Of a stretch of DNA of 64,000 bases, positions 6,781 through 13,895 are shown piece by piece. Source of the DNA: Nonomuraea dietziae (GTDB lineage Bacteria > Actinomycetota > Actinomycetes > Streptosporangiales > Streptosporangiaceae); assembly GCF_014195505.1 (NCBI RefSeq), contig NZ_JACIBV010000001.1:930001-994000 (forward strand). The letters are read 5' to 3'. The notes under the pieces were generated by a model. The model did no database searches, had not been told where the DNA came from, and saw nothing but the letters and a program-made list of their open reading frames with translations. Both the position numbers and the translations under genes were made by a program. Within the stretch, counting starts at the first letter, position 1; every line of letters starts with the position of its first letter.

Positions 6781-8145
6781 TCAGGGGCGAGCGCGCCTGG
6801 GCAGCGTGGCGGCGGCCAGGACGAGGGCCAGGGGAAGCACCGCGACGAGGTAGGCGGTTCGCAGGTCGAGGGCGGCGCCGAGCGCGGCGAGGGTCGCGGG
6901 CGCCGCCAGGATCGCGGTGCCCGAGGCGAGCGCGCCGTATGCCGCCGCGCGAGCCGTGGGGAGGCCAGGCACCTGGACGAACCGGGCGAGCGTGACCGGG
7001 TAGAACGGCGCGACGCCGAGGCCGGCCAGGGCGAGCCCCAACGTGACCGGCACCGGCGCGTCGAACAGCGCGACGACGACGGTTCCGGCCGCCGCGAGCC
7101 CGCAACCCACGAGGATGACGGGGACTCGGCGGGCGATCAGGCGGGGCGCCGCCAGCCGTCCCGCCGCCATCCCGACCAGGAACGTGGTCGCGGCGGCCGC
7201 GGCCGCTCCCGCGGGCAGGCCGGTGGCCTGCAGCCTGGTGGTCGACCAGATCGTGAAGCAGAACTCGATCGACACCGCGACCACGATCGTGGCCCACACC
7301 CCCGCGGCCCGCCACACGGACGGCGCCCGCGCGACCTCCACCTGGGGCCGGGCGCGCTCCACGGAGCCGAGCGGCCCGTCACCCGTTCCACACCTCGAGC
7401 CGGAGCCCGAACTGGAGACGGAGACGGCATCCGAACTGGAGACGGCGTCCGAGAAAGAGACGGCGTCCGCGACAGAGACGGCGTCCGAGCTGGCGACGGT
7501 GGCGGTGGCTGAGACAGAGACGGCGTCCGAGCTGGCGACGGTGGCGGTGGTTGAGACAGAGACGGCGTCCGGCACAGAGACGGCGTCCGCATGAGGGCCC
7601 GTGGCGGCGGCTGAGCGGCGGGGACGGGCGTCGGCGGCCAGGAACAGCAGAGGAGGGACGGCGATCAGCAGGGCGAGCCGGCCGCTGAGACCAGTGGCGG
7701 CCAAGGCCCCGATCGCGAGCGGCCCGAACAGCGCGCTGACGCTCCCGGCCGCGTACGCCCGAGCCAGCCCTGCAGCGGCGTCCGGTCCGCCCAGCAGGGC
7801 GGGGGTGACCAGCACGAACCCCGCCGCGCCCAGGCCGAGCAGCAGCGCGCCTGCCGCCGCCATGACCGCGCTCGCGCCGGTCGCGAGCAGGATCGTTCCC
7901 GCGGCGGCGACCAGGGCGGAGCCGAGCAGGGCCGGCCGCGGGCCGGGGCGGAGCGCCCAGCGTCCGGTGACGCCGGCGACCAGCAGGCCGACGCCGAACG
8001 ACGACGACAGCCACGCGAGCTCCTCCGGCGCGCTGTCCAGGTCGGCGGCCAGCAGCACGAGGCAGGCGCCGAGACTGTTGACGGTGAAGCCGAGCGCCGC
8101 CTGCGCAAGCCCGACCTGGCGGACCACGCGCCGGTCCCAGCTCAT
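6781..8145 (-). CDS. MFS transporter with Ser/Asp/Val repeat insert in the central loop
   Basis: A 454-residue major facilitator protein with about 12 hydrophobic segments. TM1-TM6 occupy roughly residues 8-185 and TM7-TM12 roughly 265-450. Between them, in the usually short cytoplasmic loop, is an unusual stretch of about 65 residues made of DAVSVS, ATATVASS and similar units, encoded by a DNA minisatellite (7421-7589). The reading frame is open throughout, so the repeat is translated. The ATG overlaps the stop of the HAD-hydrolase gene by four bases, so the two are co-translated. The substrate is unknown; pairing with a HAD phosphatase under a ROK-linked divergent promoter hints at a sugar or sugar derivative. 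Confidence 0.85.
   Translation of the reverse strand: MSWDRRVVRQVGLAQAALGFTVNSLGACLVLLAADLDSAPEELAWLSSSFGVGLLVAGVTGRWALRPGPRPALLGSALVAAAGTILLATGASAVMAAAGALLLGLGAAGFVLVTPALLGGPDAAAGLARAYAAGSVSALFGPLAIGALAATGLSGRLALLIAVPPLLFLAADARPRRSAAATGPHADAVSVPDAVSVSTTATVASSDAVSVSATATVASSDAVSVADAVSFSDAVSSSDAVSVSSSGSGSRCGTGDGPLGSVERARPQVEVARAPSVWRAAGVWATIVVAVSIEFCFTIWSTTRLQATGLPAGAAAAAATTFLVGMAAGRLAAPRLIARRVPVILVGCGLAAAGTVVVALFDAPVPVTLGLALAGLGVAPFYPVTLARFVQVPGLPTARAAAYGALASGTAILAAPATLAALGAALDLRTAYLVAVLPLALVLAAATLPRRARP
7421..7589. repeat. In-frame minisatellite inside an MFS gene
   Basis: Seven copies of GAGACGGC(G/A)TCCG occur at 7421, 7439, 7457, 7475, 7517, 7559 and 7577. Spacings are 18, 18, 18, 42, 42 and 18 bp, all multiples of three. 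The two 42-bp units (7475-7516 and 7517-7558) differ by one base. On the coding strand the array specifies Ser/Asp/Ala/Val/Thr repeats. Copy number probably varies between strains by slippage. Confidence 0.9.
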
Positions 8146-8810
8146 GGTTGCACCCGGTGGCCCACGGCTTCGCGCCTGGTTCGCGCGCGGCGCAGCAGGT
8201 CGGCCAGGTGTCCGAGGTCGCTCACGCGCAGGTCGCCGTCGAGGCCGCGGAGCGCCGCGGTGATCATCCCCGCCGCCGCGCCCGCGGCGAGGCCGGGCGC
8301 GGAGTCCTCGACGACGAGGCACGCGGCGGGGTCGACGCCCAGCTCGGCGGCGGCCCGCAGGTAGCCCTCGGGATCGGGCTTGCCCTGCCGTACGTCGTCG
8401 ATCGTGAGAAGCAGCGGCGGTTCGATCCCGGCCGTGGCCAGCCGCGCCTTCGCCAGCCGTCCGTCGGCGCTCGTCACCACCGCCCACGGCAGGCCCGACT
8501 CCTCCAGCGCGGCGAGCAGGTCGGACGCGCCGATCGCGGCGGCGACGTCCGACAGGTCGTCGTACTGCAGAGCGAGCTGCCGCTGGGCCGCGATCGCGGC
8601 CGCCTCCTCGTCGAGCTGCGGGAAGAGCTGTCGCACCGTACGGCCTGACGGGTTGCCATGGGCGATCGCGAGCACCGTTTCCACCGCGACGCCGTACTCG
8701 CCTGCCCAGATGGTCCAGGCGCGCTCGACGCAGGCGTCGGAATCGACGAGAGTGCCGTCCATGTCCAGAAGTACCGCCTCCACCTCACCGAGGTCCGGCC
8801 GTCGTGTCAT
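8142..8810 (-). CDS. HAD-superfamily phosphatase (beta-phosphoglucomutase / sugar phosphatase type)
   Basis: A 222-residue HAD hydrolase. Motif I is DMDGTLVDS (nucleophile and acid/base Asp pair, near residue 15), followed by a helical cap inserted after motif I, motif II VVTSADG, and motifs III/IV KPDPEGYLRAA and CLVVEDSAPGL. This arrangement is that of subfamily IA sugar phosphatases and phosphoglucomutase-like enzymes. A strong AGGAGG lies four bases before the ATG. It overlaps the MFS gene downstream and is divergent from a ROK-family protein 49 bp away. Dephosphorylation of a sugar or polyol phosphate is the likely reaction. Confidence 0.9.
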   Translation of the reverse strand: MTRRPDLGEVEAVLLDMDGTLVDSDACVERAWTIWAGEYGVAVETVLAIAHGNPSGRTVRQLFPQLDEEAAAIAAQRQLALQYDDLSDVAAAIGASDLLAALEESGLPWAVVTSADGRLAKARLATAGIEPPLLLTIDDVRQGKPDPEGYLRAAAELGVDPAACLVVEDSAPGLAAGAAAGMITAALRGLDGDLRVSDLGHLADLLRRARTRREAVGHRVQP

Positions 8811-8859
8811 GGGGCCTCCTTCTGTATAAACTCGTCCATCGAGCATAAAGGAGACAGTG

Positions 8860-10044
8860 GTGCGGATGGCAAGCCCCTCTCGCGTCGGCGACGCTCGCTG
8901 GCGCGGGGCGTTGGCGGTTCTCGAGGAGATGCGCCGCGAGCCGGGGGTGACGAGAGCGGTGGTGGCGCAGCGGCTCGGGCTGAGCAGCGGCTCGGCCACC
9001 GAGATCACCGCGCGCCTGCGTGAGCTGGCGCTTCTGTCCGAGGCTCCGGCCGCGGCCTCGGGACGGGGCCGTCCCACCACCGTCCTCGGCCCGCACCCCG
9101 AAGGCCCGCTCGTGATCGCTGTCGACCTGCGCCAGGAGGACTGGCGGTGCGCGGTCGCGGCCCTCGACGGCAGGCCGGAGATCGTCGAGGCGGGTGTCCA
9201 CGCCGGGCGCGGCCCCGAGCAGGTGATCGGCCCGATCGCCCAGGCGGTGCGACGCGTCCACACTCGCCACGGACGGCGGGTCAGGGCCGTCGGGGTGGCC
9301 GTCGCCGCGACCGTGCAGCACGGCAGGGTCGTCCAGGCCGCCACGCTGGGCTGGGACGCGGTGGACCTCGGCGCGCTCGCCTCCGACGCGCGGCTGCCCC
9401 TGCTCATCGGCAACGACGCGACGCTCGCGGGGGTCGCCGAGGCCCGCGAGGGCGCCGCGGCGGGCGCGGCGACGGCGCTGCACGTCATGATCGAGGTGGG
9501 GGTCGGCGGCACCCTGGTCGTCGACGGGCGACCGGTCAGCGGCGCGACGGGAGCGGGCGGCGAGTTCGGCCACCTCCCGCTCGGGGAGCCCGGGCTGCGC
9601 TGCCCGTGCGGGGCCACCGGCTGCTGGGACCTGGCCGTGGACGGCAGAGCCATCGCCCGCCATCTGGGCGAGCCGCCGCCGGACGATCCCCGGACCTACG
9701 CGCTGGCCGCCATCGCCCGGACCTCAGCGGACGCGGCGACAGCCGCGGCCGTCGGCCGTACGGCAGGCAGCTTCGGCGGCGGCCTGGCAGGGCTCATCAA
9801 CGCACTCGACCCCGACGTCGTCACACTCGGCGGACTCGCCCAGCCGCTGCGGGCGGCGGCCACGCCGGAGTTCGAGGCCGCGCTGACCGGCGGTCTCATG
9901 CGCTTTCGCCGGGCGGACCCGCCGCGCGTGGTGGCCGCCGTCCTGGGCCAGGACGGCGCGCTGCACGGAGCCGCCCTCACCGCGCTGGACCACGTCCTGA
10001 CCGAGGCGGGGATGAACGCGTGGACGGCCGCGCTGCGGCCCTGA
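8860..10044 (+). CDS. ROK-family transcriptional regulator
   Basis: About 394 residues. An N-terminal winged helix (GALAVLEEM, then AVVAQRLGLSSGSATEITAR, residues about 18-60) is fused to a ROK sugar-kinase-like domain with the ATP/sugar motifs VIAVDLRQEDWRCAVAAL, IGNDATLAGVAEA and GEFGHLPLGEPGLRCPCGATGCW; the last holds the Cys zinc ligands of the ROK signature. It is probably a sugar-responsive repressor rather than a kinase. GTG at 8860 is best spaced from AAAGGAG; GTG 8857 and ATG 8866 are alternatives. The 49-bp divergent region to the HAD gene contains TATAAA and a CTCG-5-CGAG repeat, a candidate site for regulation of both directions. Confidence 0.88.
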   Translation: MRMASPSRVGDARWRGALAVLEEMRREPGVTRAVVAQRLGLSSGSATEITARLRELALLSEAPAAASGRGRPTTVLGPHPEGPLVIAVDLRQEDWRCAVAALDGRPEIVEAGVHAGRGPEQVIGPIAQAVRRVHTRHGRRVRAVGVAVAATVQHGRVVQAATLGWDAVDLGALASDARLPLLIGNDATLAGVAEAREGAAAGAATALHVMIEVGVGGTLVVDGRPVSGATGAGGEFGHLPLGEPGLRCPCGATGCWDLAVDGRAIARHLGEPPPDDPRTYALAAIARTSADAATAAAVGRTAGSFGGGLAGLINALDPDVVTLGGLAQPLRAAATPEFEAALTGGLMRFRRADPPRVVAAVLGQDGALHGAALTALDHVLTEAGMNAWTAALRP

Positions 10045-10072
10045 GCTGTCGTGGAGGCGTGCGGCCCCCGGC

Positions 10073-10396
10073 TCATCCCTCGTCCGGAGGTTCGGGAAGC
10101 AACGGCCGCATGAAGGTCCGCTCGTAACGGAGGACGCACCCGCTCTCGTCCCTGATGCGGTCGGCTTCGACGAAGTCGGGATGGACGCCGAAGAGGGCGC
10201 GGTACTCCTCGTAGGCGGCCAGGCTGGGAAAGCTGAACAGGGCCAGGGCCTTGTCGCTGGCGCCCTCCGCCGGCAGGAAGTAGCCGTGGTGCGTGCCTCC
10301 GTGGCGGTTGACCAGTTCGATCCAGCGGCGGCCGAAGCGCTCGAAGGCGTCGATCTTCGAAGGGTCGATCACGTACTCGACGACACAAGTGATCAC
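10073..10396 (-). CDS. NIPSNAP-family protein (dimeric alpha-beta barrel)
   Basis: A 107-residue protein of the NIPSNAP/dimeric alpha-beta barrel fold. It opens with the strand ITCVVEYVIDPSKIDAFERF, has the conserved HGGTHHGYFLPAEGASDKAL segment that is near-diagnostic for bacterial NIPSNAP proteins, and ends with a second beta-alpha-beta unit. AGGG lies six bases before the GTG at 10396; the upstream TTG at 10411 is unlikely. Members are thought to be small stress or redox-related proteins and no reaction is assigned. The gene is divergent from ridA. Confidence 0.85.
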   Translation of the reverse strand: MITCVVEYVIDPSKIDAFERFGRRWIELVNRHGGTHHGYFLPAEGASDKALALFSFPSLAAYEEYRALFGVHPDFVEADRIRDESGCVLRYERTFMRPLLPEPPDEG

Positions 10397-10537
10397 AGTT
10401 GACCCTAGCAACCGGCGGCCGCTTCGCTGTTCCGACGGGCAGACCGTAGGGCGCGCCGTCGAGCGCGGTGAGCACGCCGTACCCCCACGTCACGGCTCAC
10501 AGCACGAACAATATGCTTTGACGCACAATAAGCATGA

Positions 10538-10574
10538 GGACACCATAGGCGGATGCCTATGAACTCTGGTGTCC
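10538..10574 (+). promoter_or_regulatory. Nested inverted repeat over the ridA start codon
   Basis: GGACACC-ATAGGC-GGAT-GCCTAT-gaactct-GGTGTCC: an inner stem of 7 bp (CATAGGC/GCCTATG) and an outer stem of 7 bp (GGACACC/GGTGTCC), with a 7-nt bulge on the 3' side. The start codon lies at the loop edge. If transcribed, this would hide the ridA initiation region; alternatively it is a DNA operator. Upstream, ATGCTT and AAGCAT form a further 6-bp pair around TTGACG. Confidence 0.5.
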
Positions 10575-10966
10575 GACTGATTCGCAACGACCGGCTCACG
10601 CAGGCGGTCGACTACGCCTACGCCGCCGTCGCCGACGCGCCCGTGCGCTCCATCTGGGTGGCCGGCGCGTGCCCGCTCGACCTCGACGGCAACACGGTCG
10701 CCGTCGGCGACTACGCGGGGCAGACCCATCAGGTGATGCGCAACCTCGTGACCGCGCTGGAGGGCGCGGGAGCGTCGCTGGCCGACGTCGCCAAGACCAC
10801 CGTGTACGTGGCCTCCTCCCGGCAGAGCGACCTGGGCAGCGCGTGGAAGGTCTACCGCGAGTACATGGGGGAGCACGACGTGCCCAGCACCCTGCTCGGC
10901 GTCACCGTTCTCGGCTACAACGACCAGCTGGTCGAGGTCGAGGCCGTCGCGGTGATCCCTGGCTGA
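10553..10966 (+). CDS. RidA-family (YjgF/YER057c/UK114) protein
   Basis: A 137-residue single-domain RidA-like protein, slightly longer than canonical RidA (about 128). Family features: IWVAGACPLDLDGNTV near the N-terminus, GQTHQVMRNLVTALEGAG in the middle, DVAKTTVYVAS, and the C-terminal strand V-E-V-E-A-V-A-V-I-P-G. Canonical RidA has an Arg in V-x-x-A-R-x-x-V for 2-aminoacrylate hydrolysis; no clear equivalent is seen, so this may be a Rid1-7 paralogue with another imine substrate. ATG 10553 is used; ATG 10559 is in the same frame. A nested hairpin covers the start. Confidence 0.85.
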   Translation: MPMNSGVRLIRNDRLTQAVDYAYAAVADAPVRSIWVAGACPLDLDGNTVAVGDYAGQTHQVMRNLVTALEGAGASLADVAKTTVYVASSRQSDLGSAWKVYREYMGEHDVPSTLLGVTVLGYNDQLVEVEAVAVIPG

Positions 10967-11050
10967 CGGGGTCGGCCCACAGAATCCTGGCCGTGGCGCT
11001 CGCCGTGGCAGGGTACGGGCTGCTGCCCGGCGACGCCGCGGGCCGGCGGC

Positions 11051-11764
11051 TCAGCCGGTGAGCGTGGCGCGGGCGAGGGAGCCTGGGTCGGCGTCGGCGC
11101 GGGCGATCACGGCGCCTTCGGGCGACCAGATGCCCGAGCGGCCCGCGGTGCGCGCGAACCCGCCTCCCGTCGGTCCGGCGAAGCTGGCCACGGCGACCCA
11201 GACCCCGTTGTCGGCGACGACGCGGCGGGCCCGTTCCTCCATGATGGGCAGGTCCTCCTCCAGCTCGCACACGCCGGCCACGTAGGCGTCCATCCCCAGT
11301 TCGGCGGTCTCGGCAGCCTGCCGCGGCACGCCCATGTCCTTGCAGATGGCCAGGCCCAGCCTCCAGCCGTCGACCTCCAGCACCGACGGCTTCTCACCGG
11401 GCTGGAAGCGCTCCGACTCCTGCCCGCCCAGGCACATCTTGCGGTAGGCGACCAGGACACCGCTCGCGTCCACGGCCAGCGTCGCGATGGACGGGCGGCC
11501 CTGCTCGCCCCGCACGAGGGCGCCCGCCAGGGCGACCGATCCCGTCTCGGCACACGCCTCGACGATCGGGATGAGACGCGGGTCCTCGCAGGTGATGGCG
11601 GGGGCGTCCAGTTCGTAGCCGGTCAGCGACAGCTCGGGGAAGACCACCACGCGCGCGCCGGCCGCGCGGACGACGGCGGAGTGGGTCCGCGCGTTCGCAG
11701 CCACGTCGAACGCCATGGTCGGCGGCTGGGCGACCGCGATCGTCAGAGGGTCACGATGAAGCAT
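11051..11764 (-). CDS. Carbon-nitrogen hydrolase (nitrilase superfamily amidohydrolase)
   Basis: A 237-residue nitrilase-superfamily enzyme. The catalytic Glu-Lys-Cys triad is visible: FPELSLTGY (Glu), AYRKMCL (Lys) and LAICKDMGVP (Cys). Length and motif context fit the amidase/omega-amidase branch, which hydrolyses small amides or carbamoyl compounds in the cytosol. It is convergent with ridA, 84 bp away. No partner gene indicates the substrate. The ATG at 11764 gives a full beta-sandwich N-terminus (LTIAVAQPP). Confidence 0.9.
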   Translation of the reverse strand: MLHRDPLTIAVAQPPTMAFDVAANARTHSAVVRAAGARVVVFPELSLTGYELDAPAITCEDPRLIPIVEACAETGSVALAGALVRGEQGRPSIATLAVDASGVLVAYRKMCLGGQESERFQPGEKPSVLEVDGWRLGLAICKDMGVPRQAAETAELGMDAYVAGVCELEEDLPIMEERARRVVADNGVWVAVASFAGPTGGGFARTAGRSGIWSPEGAVIARADADPGSLARATLTG

Positions 11765-12472
11765 GTCTCGCCCCAGGATCAGGTGATCGTTCGGATGCAG
11801 ACTACCGGGCGGCTCCCACGGCGCTCAGCCGCCGGTGGCGTCACGAGACGCGCGGGACGGGGTGTCGAGAAGGTTCCGGTCCTGTAGCTCGGCGGCAAGC
11901 GAGGTGGACCATGACGCCAGAGCCGAAGAAGGGGCCGACGGACGACGCCCAGACCTCGGTCATGGCCTCAGAAAAACGCCCGAAAAGACTCCGGGCCGCC
12001 CGGGAGGCGCCATTCTTGTGCCATTCTCCTCGCGCCTGGAACGGCGATTTACCCCTTTCGGAATTGTTGAACAATCCTGGCGCCGATCCTCACCAGGGAT
12101 TACTTCTCTCACGGCATGCCGAACGGCAGCCGCCGACGCGCCAGGAGCCCGTCACAAGCTGCGCAAACACTCCATCGACATGCGCTGGGAATGACGCCAA
12201 GAAAGCCGAGGACCGCCCATTTCACAAGCGGTCTTATTCGCACGCCGAAAAGCCCTCCGCGCCGCAGGGGCAGAACTGCCGAGCCGAGGGCGGCATGGAA
12301 ACCGGCGCCTCCGCCGTCCTATGGCGAATTAGAGTTGTGCCCGTCCCCCCGAACAGGCGGAGGGACGGGCAACGGCGCGAGCCGTGCCGGAGCAGGGCGT
12401 CGCGGCCGGTGATTCAGCACCTCCAGCCTACGACCTCCCCTCCGCCCGGGTCGCGCCCGAGAGGGAGTGATC
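11765..12472. other. 708-bp intergenic stretch without a clear gene
   Basis: No open frame here has a convincing domain. Composition is mixed and locally lower in G+C (about 12000-12250), unlike flanking genes. Short frames on both strands (plus from 11911, minus from 11963) have acceptable starts but no recognisable content. Structural features are a 13-bp palindrome ATTGTT-G-AACAAT (12063-12075), CCGGGC-c-GCCCGG near 11993, and the long hairpin at 12339-12370. It may include the promoter and leader of the small membrane protein at 12473. Confidence 0.5.
12339..12370 (+). terminator. Hairpin upstream of the small membrane protein gene
   Basis: GCCCGTCCC and GGGACGGGC form perfect 9-bp arms, extended by GTTG/CAAC across a one-base bulge, around a 14-nt loop that contains an inner CCG/CGG pair. 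It lies 100 bp upstream of the ATG at 12473. It could end an upstream transcript or act as a leader attenuator; no U-run is present, so the function is open. Confidence 0.45.
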
Positions 12473-12634
12473 ATGTTCAACGACTTCAGTCTGGTGTCCA
12501 TCAGCGTCCCGCTCACCGGCGACCAGGCTCGGTGGCTCGCGCGACTCGGCTGTCTTCTGGTGGTGATCGTCGTGCTGGTGCTCGCGTCGCGGCCCGGCAC
12601 GGGCTGCCCCTGCCTGATGGACGTCCAGCTGTAG
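12473..12634 (+). CDS. Small single-pass membrane protein, 53 residues, CPC motif
   Basis: MFNDFSLVSISVPLTGDQAR begins a 53-residue protein with one strong hydrophobic helix at about residues 24-38 (rich in Leu/Val/Ile), a short S-R-P-G-T-G linker and a Cys-Pro-Cys near the C-terminus. GAGAGGGAG six bases before the ATG is a good ribosome-binding site, codon third positions are strongly G/C, and a perfect 11-bp hairpin terminator follows the stop by 11 bp, so this is a transcribed unit of its own. The predicted topology is a short N-terminal domain, one membrane span and a Cys-containing tail. No family is recognised and the function is unknown. Confidence 0.65.
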   Translation: MFNDFSLVSISVPLTGDQARWLARLGCLLVVIVVLVLASRPGTGCPCLMDVQL

Positions 12635-12645
12635 CGCGGCGACCG

Positions 12646-12674
12646 CTGCCCCGCGCTCGGTGGGCGCGGGGCAG
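12646..12674 (+). terminator. Hairpin terminator after the small membrane protein gene
   Basis: CTGCCCCGCGC and GCGCGGGGCAG are perfect 11-bp arms around the 7-nt loop TCGGTGG, starting 11 bp downstream of the TAG at 12634. Confidence 0.7.
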
Positions 12675-12735
12675 GAACCAGAAGCCGGAGTCGAGGGTGA
12701 GAGTGACGGCGACGCGTGCCTCGAGGCGCGGCGGG

Positions 12736-13113
12736 TCAATCGCCAGGGTCGGTGAGGTGGTGCCGGGCGGTGGCGAGGGCCACGTCGACGTCGACGCCGA
12801 GTTCGCGGACCGCGGCGGCGTAGGCGCGGGCGGCGTCGGCGAGGCGGGCGGTGCGTTCAGATTCGGGCAGGTGGGGGATGTCGCGCACGACGGTGCCCTG
12901 GCCCGCCCGACCGCGCAGGTAGCCCGCGGCCTCCAGTTCGCGGTAGGCGCGGGCGACCGTCCCCGCCGCCAGACCGAGGTCGTGGGCCAGGTGCCTGATG
13001 CTCGGAAGGCGGTCGCCGACCGACAGCCTCCCGGTCCGGATCAGCGCCGCGATCTGGGCCCTGAGCTGCTCGTACGGCGGCGCGACCGCGTCCGGATCGA
13101 TCTCGACGATCAT
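12736..13113 (-). CDS. GntR-family (YtrA subfamily) transcriptional regulator
   Basis: A 125-residue GntR protein of the short YtrA type. The N-terminal winged helix is complete: PPYEQLRAQIAALIRTGRLS, G-D-R-L-P-S-I-R-H-L-A, then LGLAAGTVARAYRELEAAGY. The C-terminal part is a short helical region (RLADAARAYAAAVRELGVDV) that serves for dimerisation rather than ligand binding. It overlaps the upstream membrane-protein gene by four bases (ATGA), so the two are co-expressed. YtrA regulators usually sit in membrane-protein or ABC operons and repress them; the operator at 13711-13734 fits autoregulation. Confidence 0.92.
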   Translation of the reverse strand: MIVEIDPDAVAPPYEQLRAQIAALIRTGRLSVGDRLPSIRHLAHDLGLAAGTVARAYRELEAAGYLRGRAGQGTVVRDIPHLPESERTARLADAARAYAAAVRELGVDVDVALATARHHLTDPGD

Positions 13114-13688
13114 GCCGAGGCCTTCGGGGCGCGCAGCACCACGAACCGGCACGACAGCCACAGAACGGCCGTGGCCAGTCCGATCCCCGCCAGAGCCAGC
13201 ATCACCTGGGACGGCGAGACCCTGTCGCGCCCGGCGGTGGACCACGCCTGGTAGATCCAGGTGTGAACGCCCAGCGTCGCCACGATGAGGACGGGCCCCC
13301 AGCGCGCTCCCCACGTCAGGCGGTCGCTCGGCCTGCGCACCACGAGACTGGCCCGGCGACGGCCTTCGGGCACCGGCAGGGACGCCCCGACCTCGGCGAC
13401 CAGCGCCCCCGCCAGATATCCGGCGACGCCCAGGAAGTAGTGGTAGCCGCCGCTCCCGGAGGCGAACGCGCCGGCAGCGAGCCACCCGATGGCCCCGCCA
13501 CCGGCCCGCCATCTGCTGGTTCTGGTCAGGTAGGCGGAGAGAACCGGCCGGGTGTCGCTGGTGAGGGCGACGTCGTACGCGGCGGCGAAACGGGAGACTC
13601 GCCTGCCGGACACCGGCAGGAACCCGATCAGCAACGCCAGGAGGGGCACGCCGAGCAGCCCCACGAGCGTCGCCGTCATCGGTGACAT
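13110..13688 (-). CDS. Multi-pass membrane protein (partner of YtrA-type regulator)
   Basis: A 192-residue integral membrane protein with about four to five hydrophobic segments (roughly residues 5-25, 65-85, 85-105, 130-150 and 160-185). The loop after the first helix contains SGRRVSRFAAAYDVALTSDT. No catalytic or transport motif is recognised. AGGAGG lies seven bases before the ATG. It is the first gene of a two-gene operon with the GntR regulator, an arrangement common in actinomycetes where the ABC ATPase of the classical Ytr operon is missing. Function unknown. Confidence 0.8.
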   Translation of the reverse strand: MSPMTATLVGLLGVPLLALLIGFLPVSGRRVSRFAAAYDVALTSDTRPVLSAYLTRTSRWRAGGGAIGWLAAGAFASGSGGYHYFLGVAGYLAGALVAEVGASLPVPEGRRRASLVVRRPSDRLTWGARWGPVLIVATLGVHTWIYQAWSTAGRDRVSPSQVMLALAGIGLATAVLWLSCRFVVLRAPKASA

Positions 13689-13710
13689 GGCAGACCTCCT
13701 CTACCCGCTC

Positions 13711-13734
13711 AATGTACCAATACAACGCTACATT
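13711..13734. promoter_or_regulatory. Inverted repeat, probable YtrA-type operator
   Basis: AATGTA-N12-TACATT, perfect 6-bp arms, 22 bp upstream of the membrane-protein/GntR operon. Spacing and AT-rich half-sites resemble YtrA-subfamily GntR operators. It also lies 18 bp from the -35 of the divergent glycerol-phosphate-type operon. Confidence 0.5.
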
Positions 13735-13751
13735 CGGGCCCCGCCTGTTGC

Positions 13752-13779
13752 TTGACATTCCGGACGACGGGGGCATAAC
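13752..13779 (+). promoter_or_regulatory. Promoter of the glpP-containing operon
   Basis: TTGACA (13752-13757), a 16-bp spacer and CATAAC (13774-13779) form a near-consensus promoter. Transcription would begin near 13786, just before the leader terminator at 13797-13841. Confidence 0.6.
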
Positions 13780-13796
13780 GTCCCGTCAATCGGCAG

Positions 13797-13841
13797 GCAC
13801 AGACGAAGACATCCCTGTCAGTGGTCTTCGTCTGTGCTTTT
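13797..13841 (+). terminator. Leader terminator, probable GlpP-controlled antitermination site
   Basis: GCACAGACGAAGAC and GTCTTCGTCTGTGC are perfect 14-bp arms around a 13-nt loop, followed immediately by TTTTGT. This is an intrinsic terminator placed between the promoter (13752-13779) and the first gene (13896) of an operon that encodes a GlpP-family antiterminator as its fifth gene. In Bacillus subtilis glpFK and glpD, GlpP with glycerol-3-phosphate acts at just such a leader terminator. The assignment here is by analogy. Confidence 0.7.
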
Positions 13842-13895
13842 GTCATTTCCGGACCGCTGGCAAGGGACCTGAACCCCCCTGAAAGGCGGCTGGGC

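Noticed and set aside
11841..12074. Minus-strand frames in the 11.8-12.1 kb gap, including one from ATG 11963 (MTEVWASSVGPFFGSG)
   Set aside because: The first codons look coding-like, but the remainder is not, the opposite strand gives an equally plausible frame, and no family is recognised.
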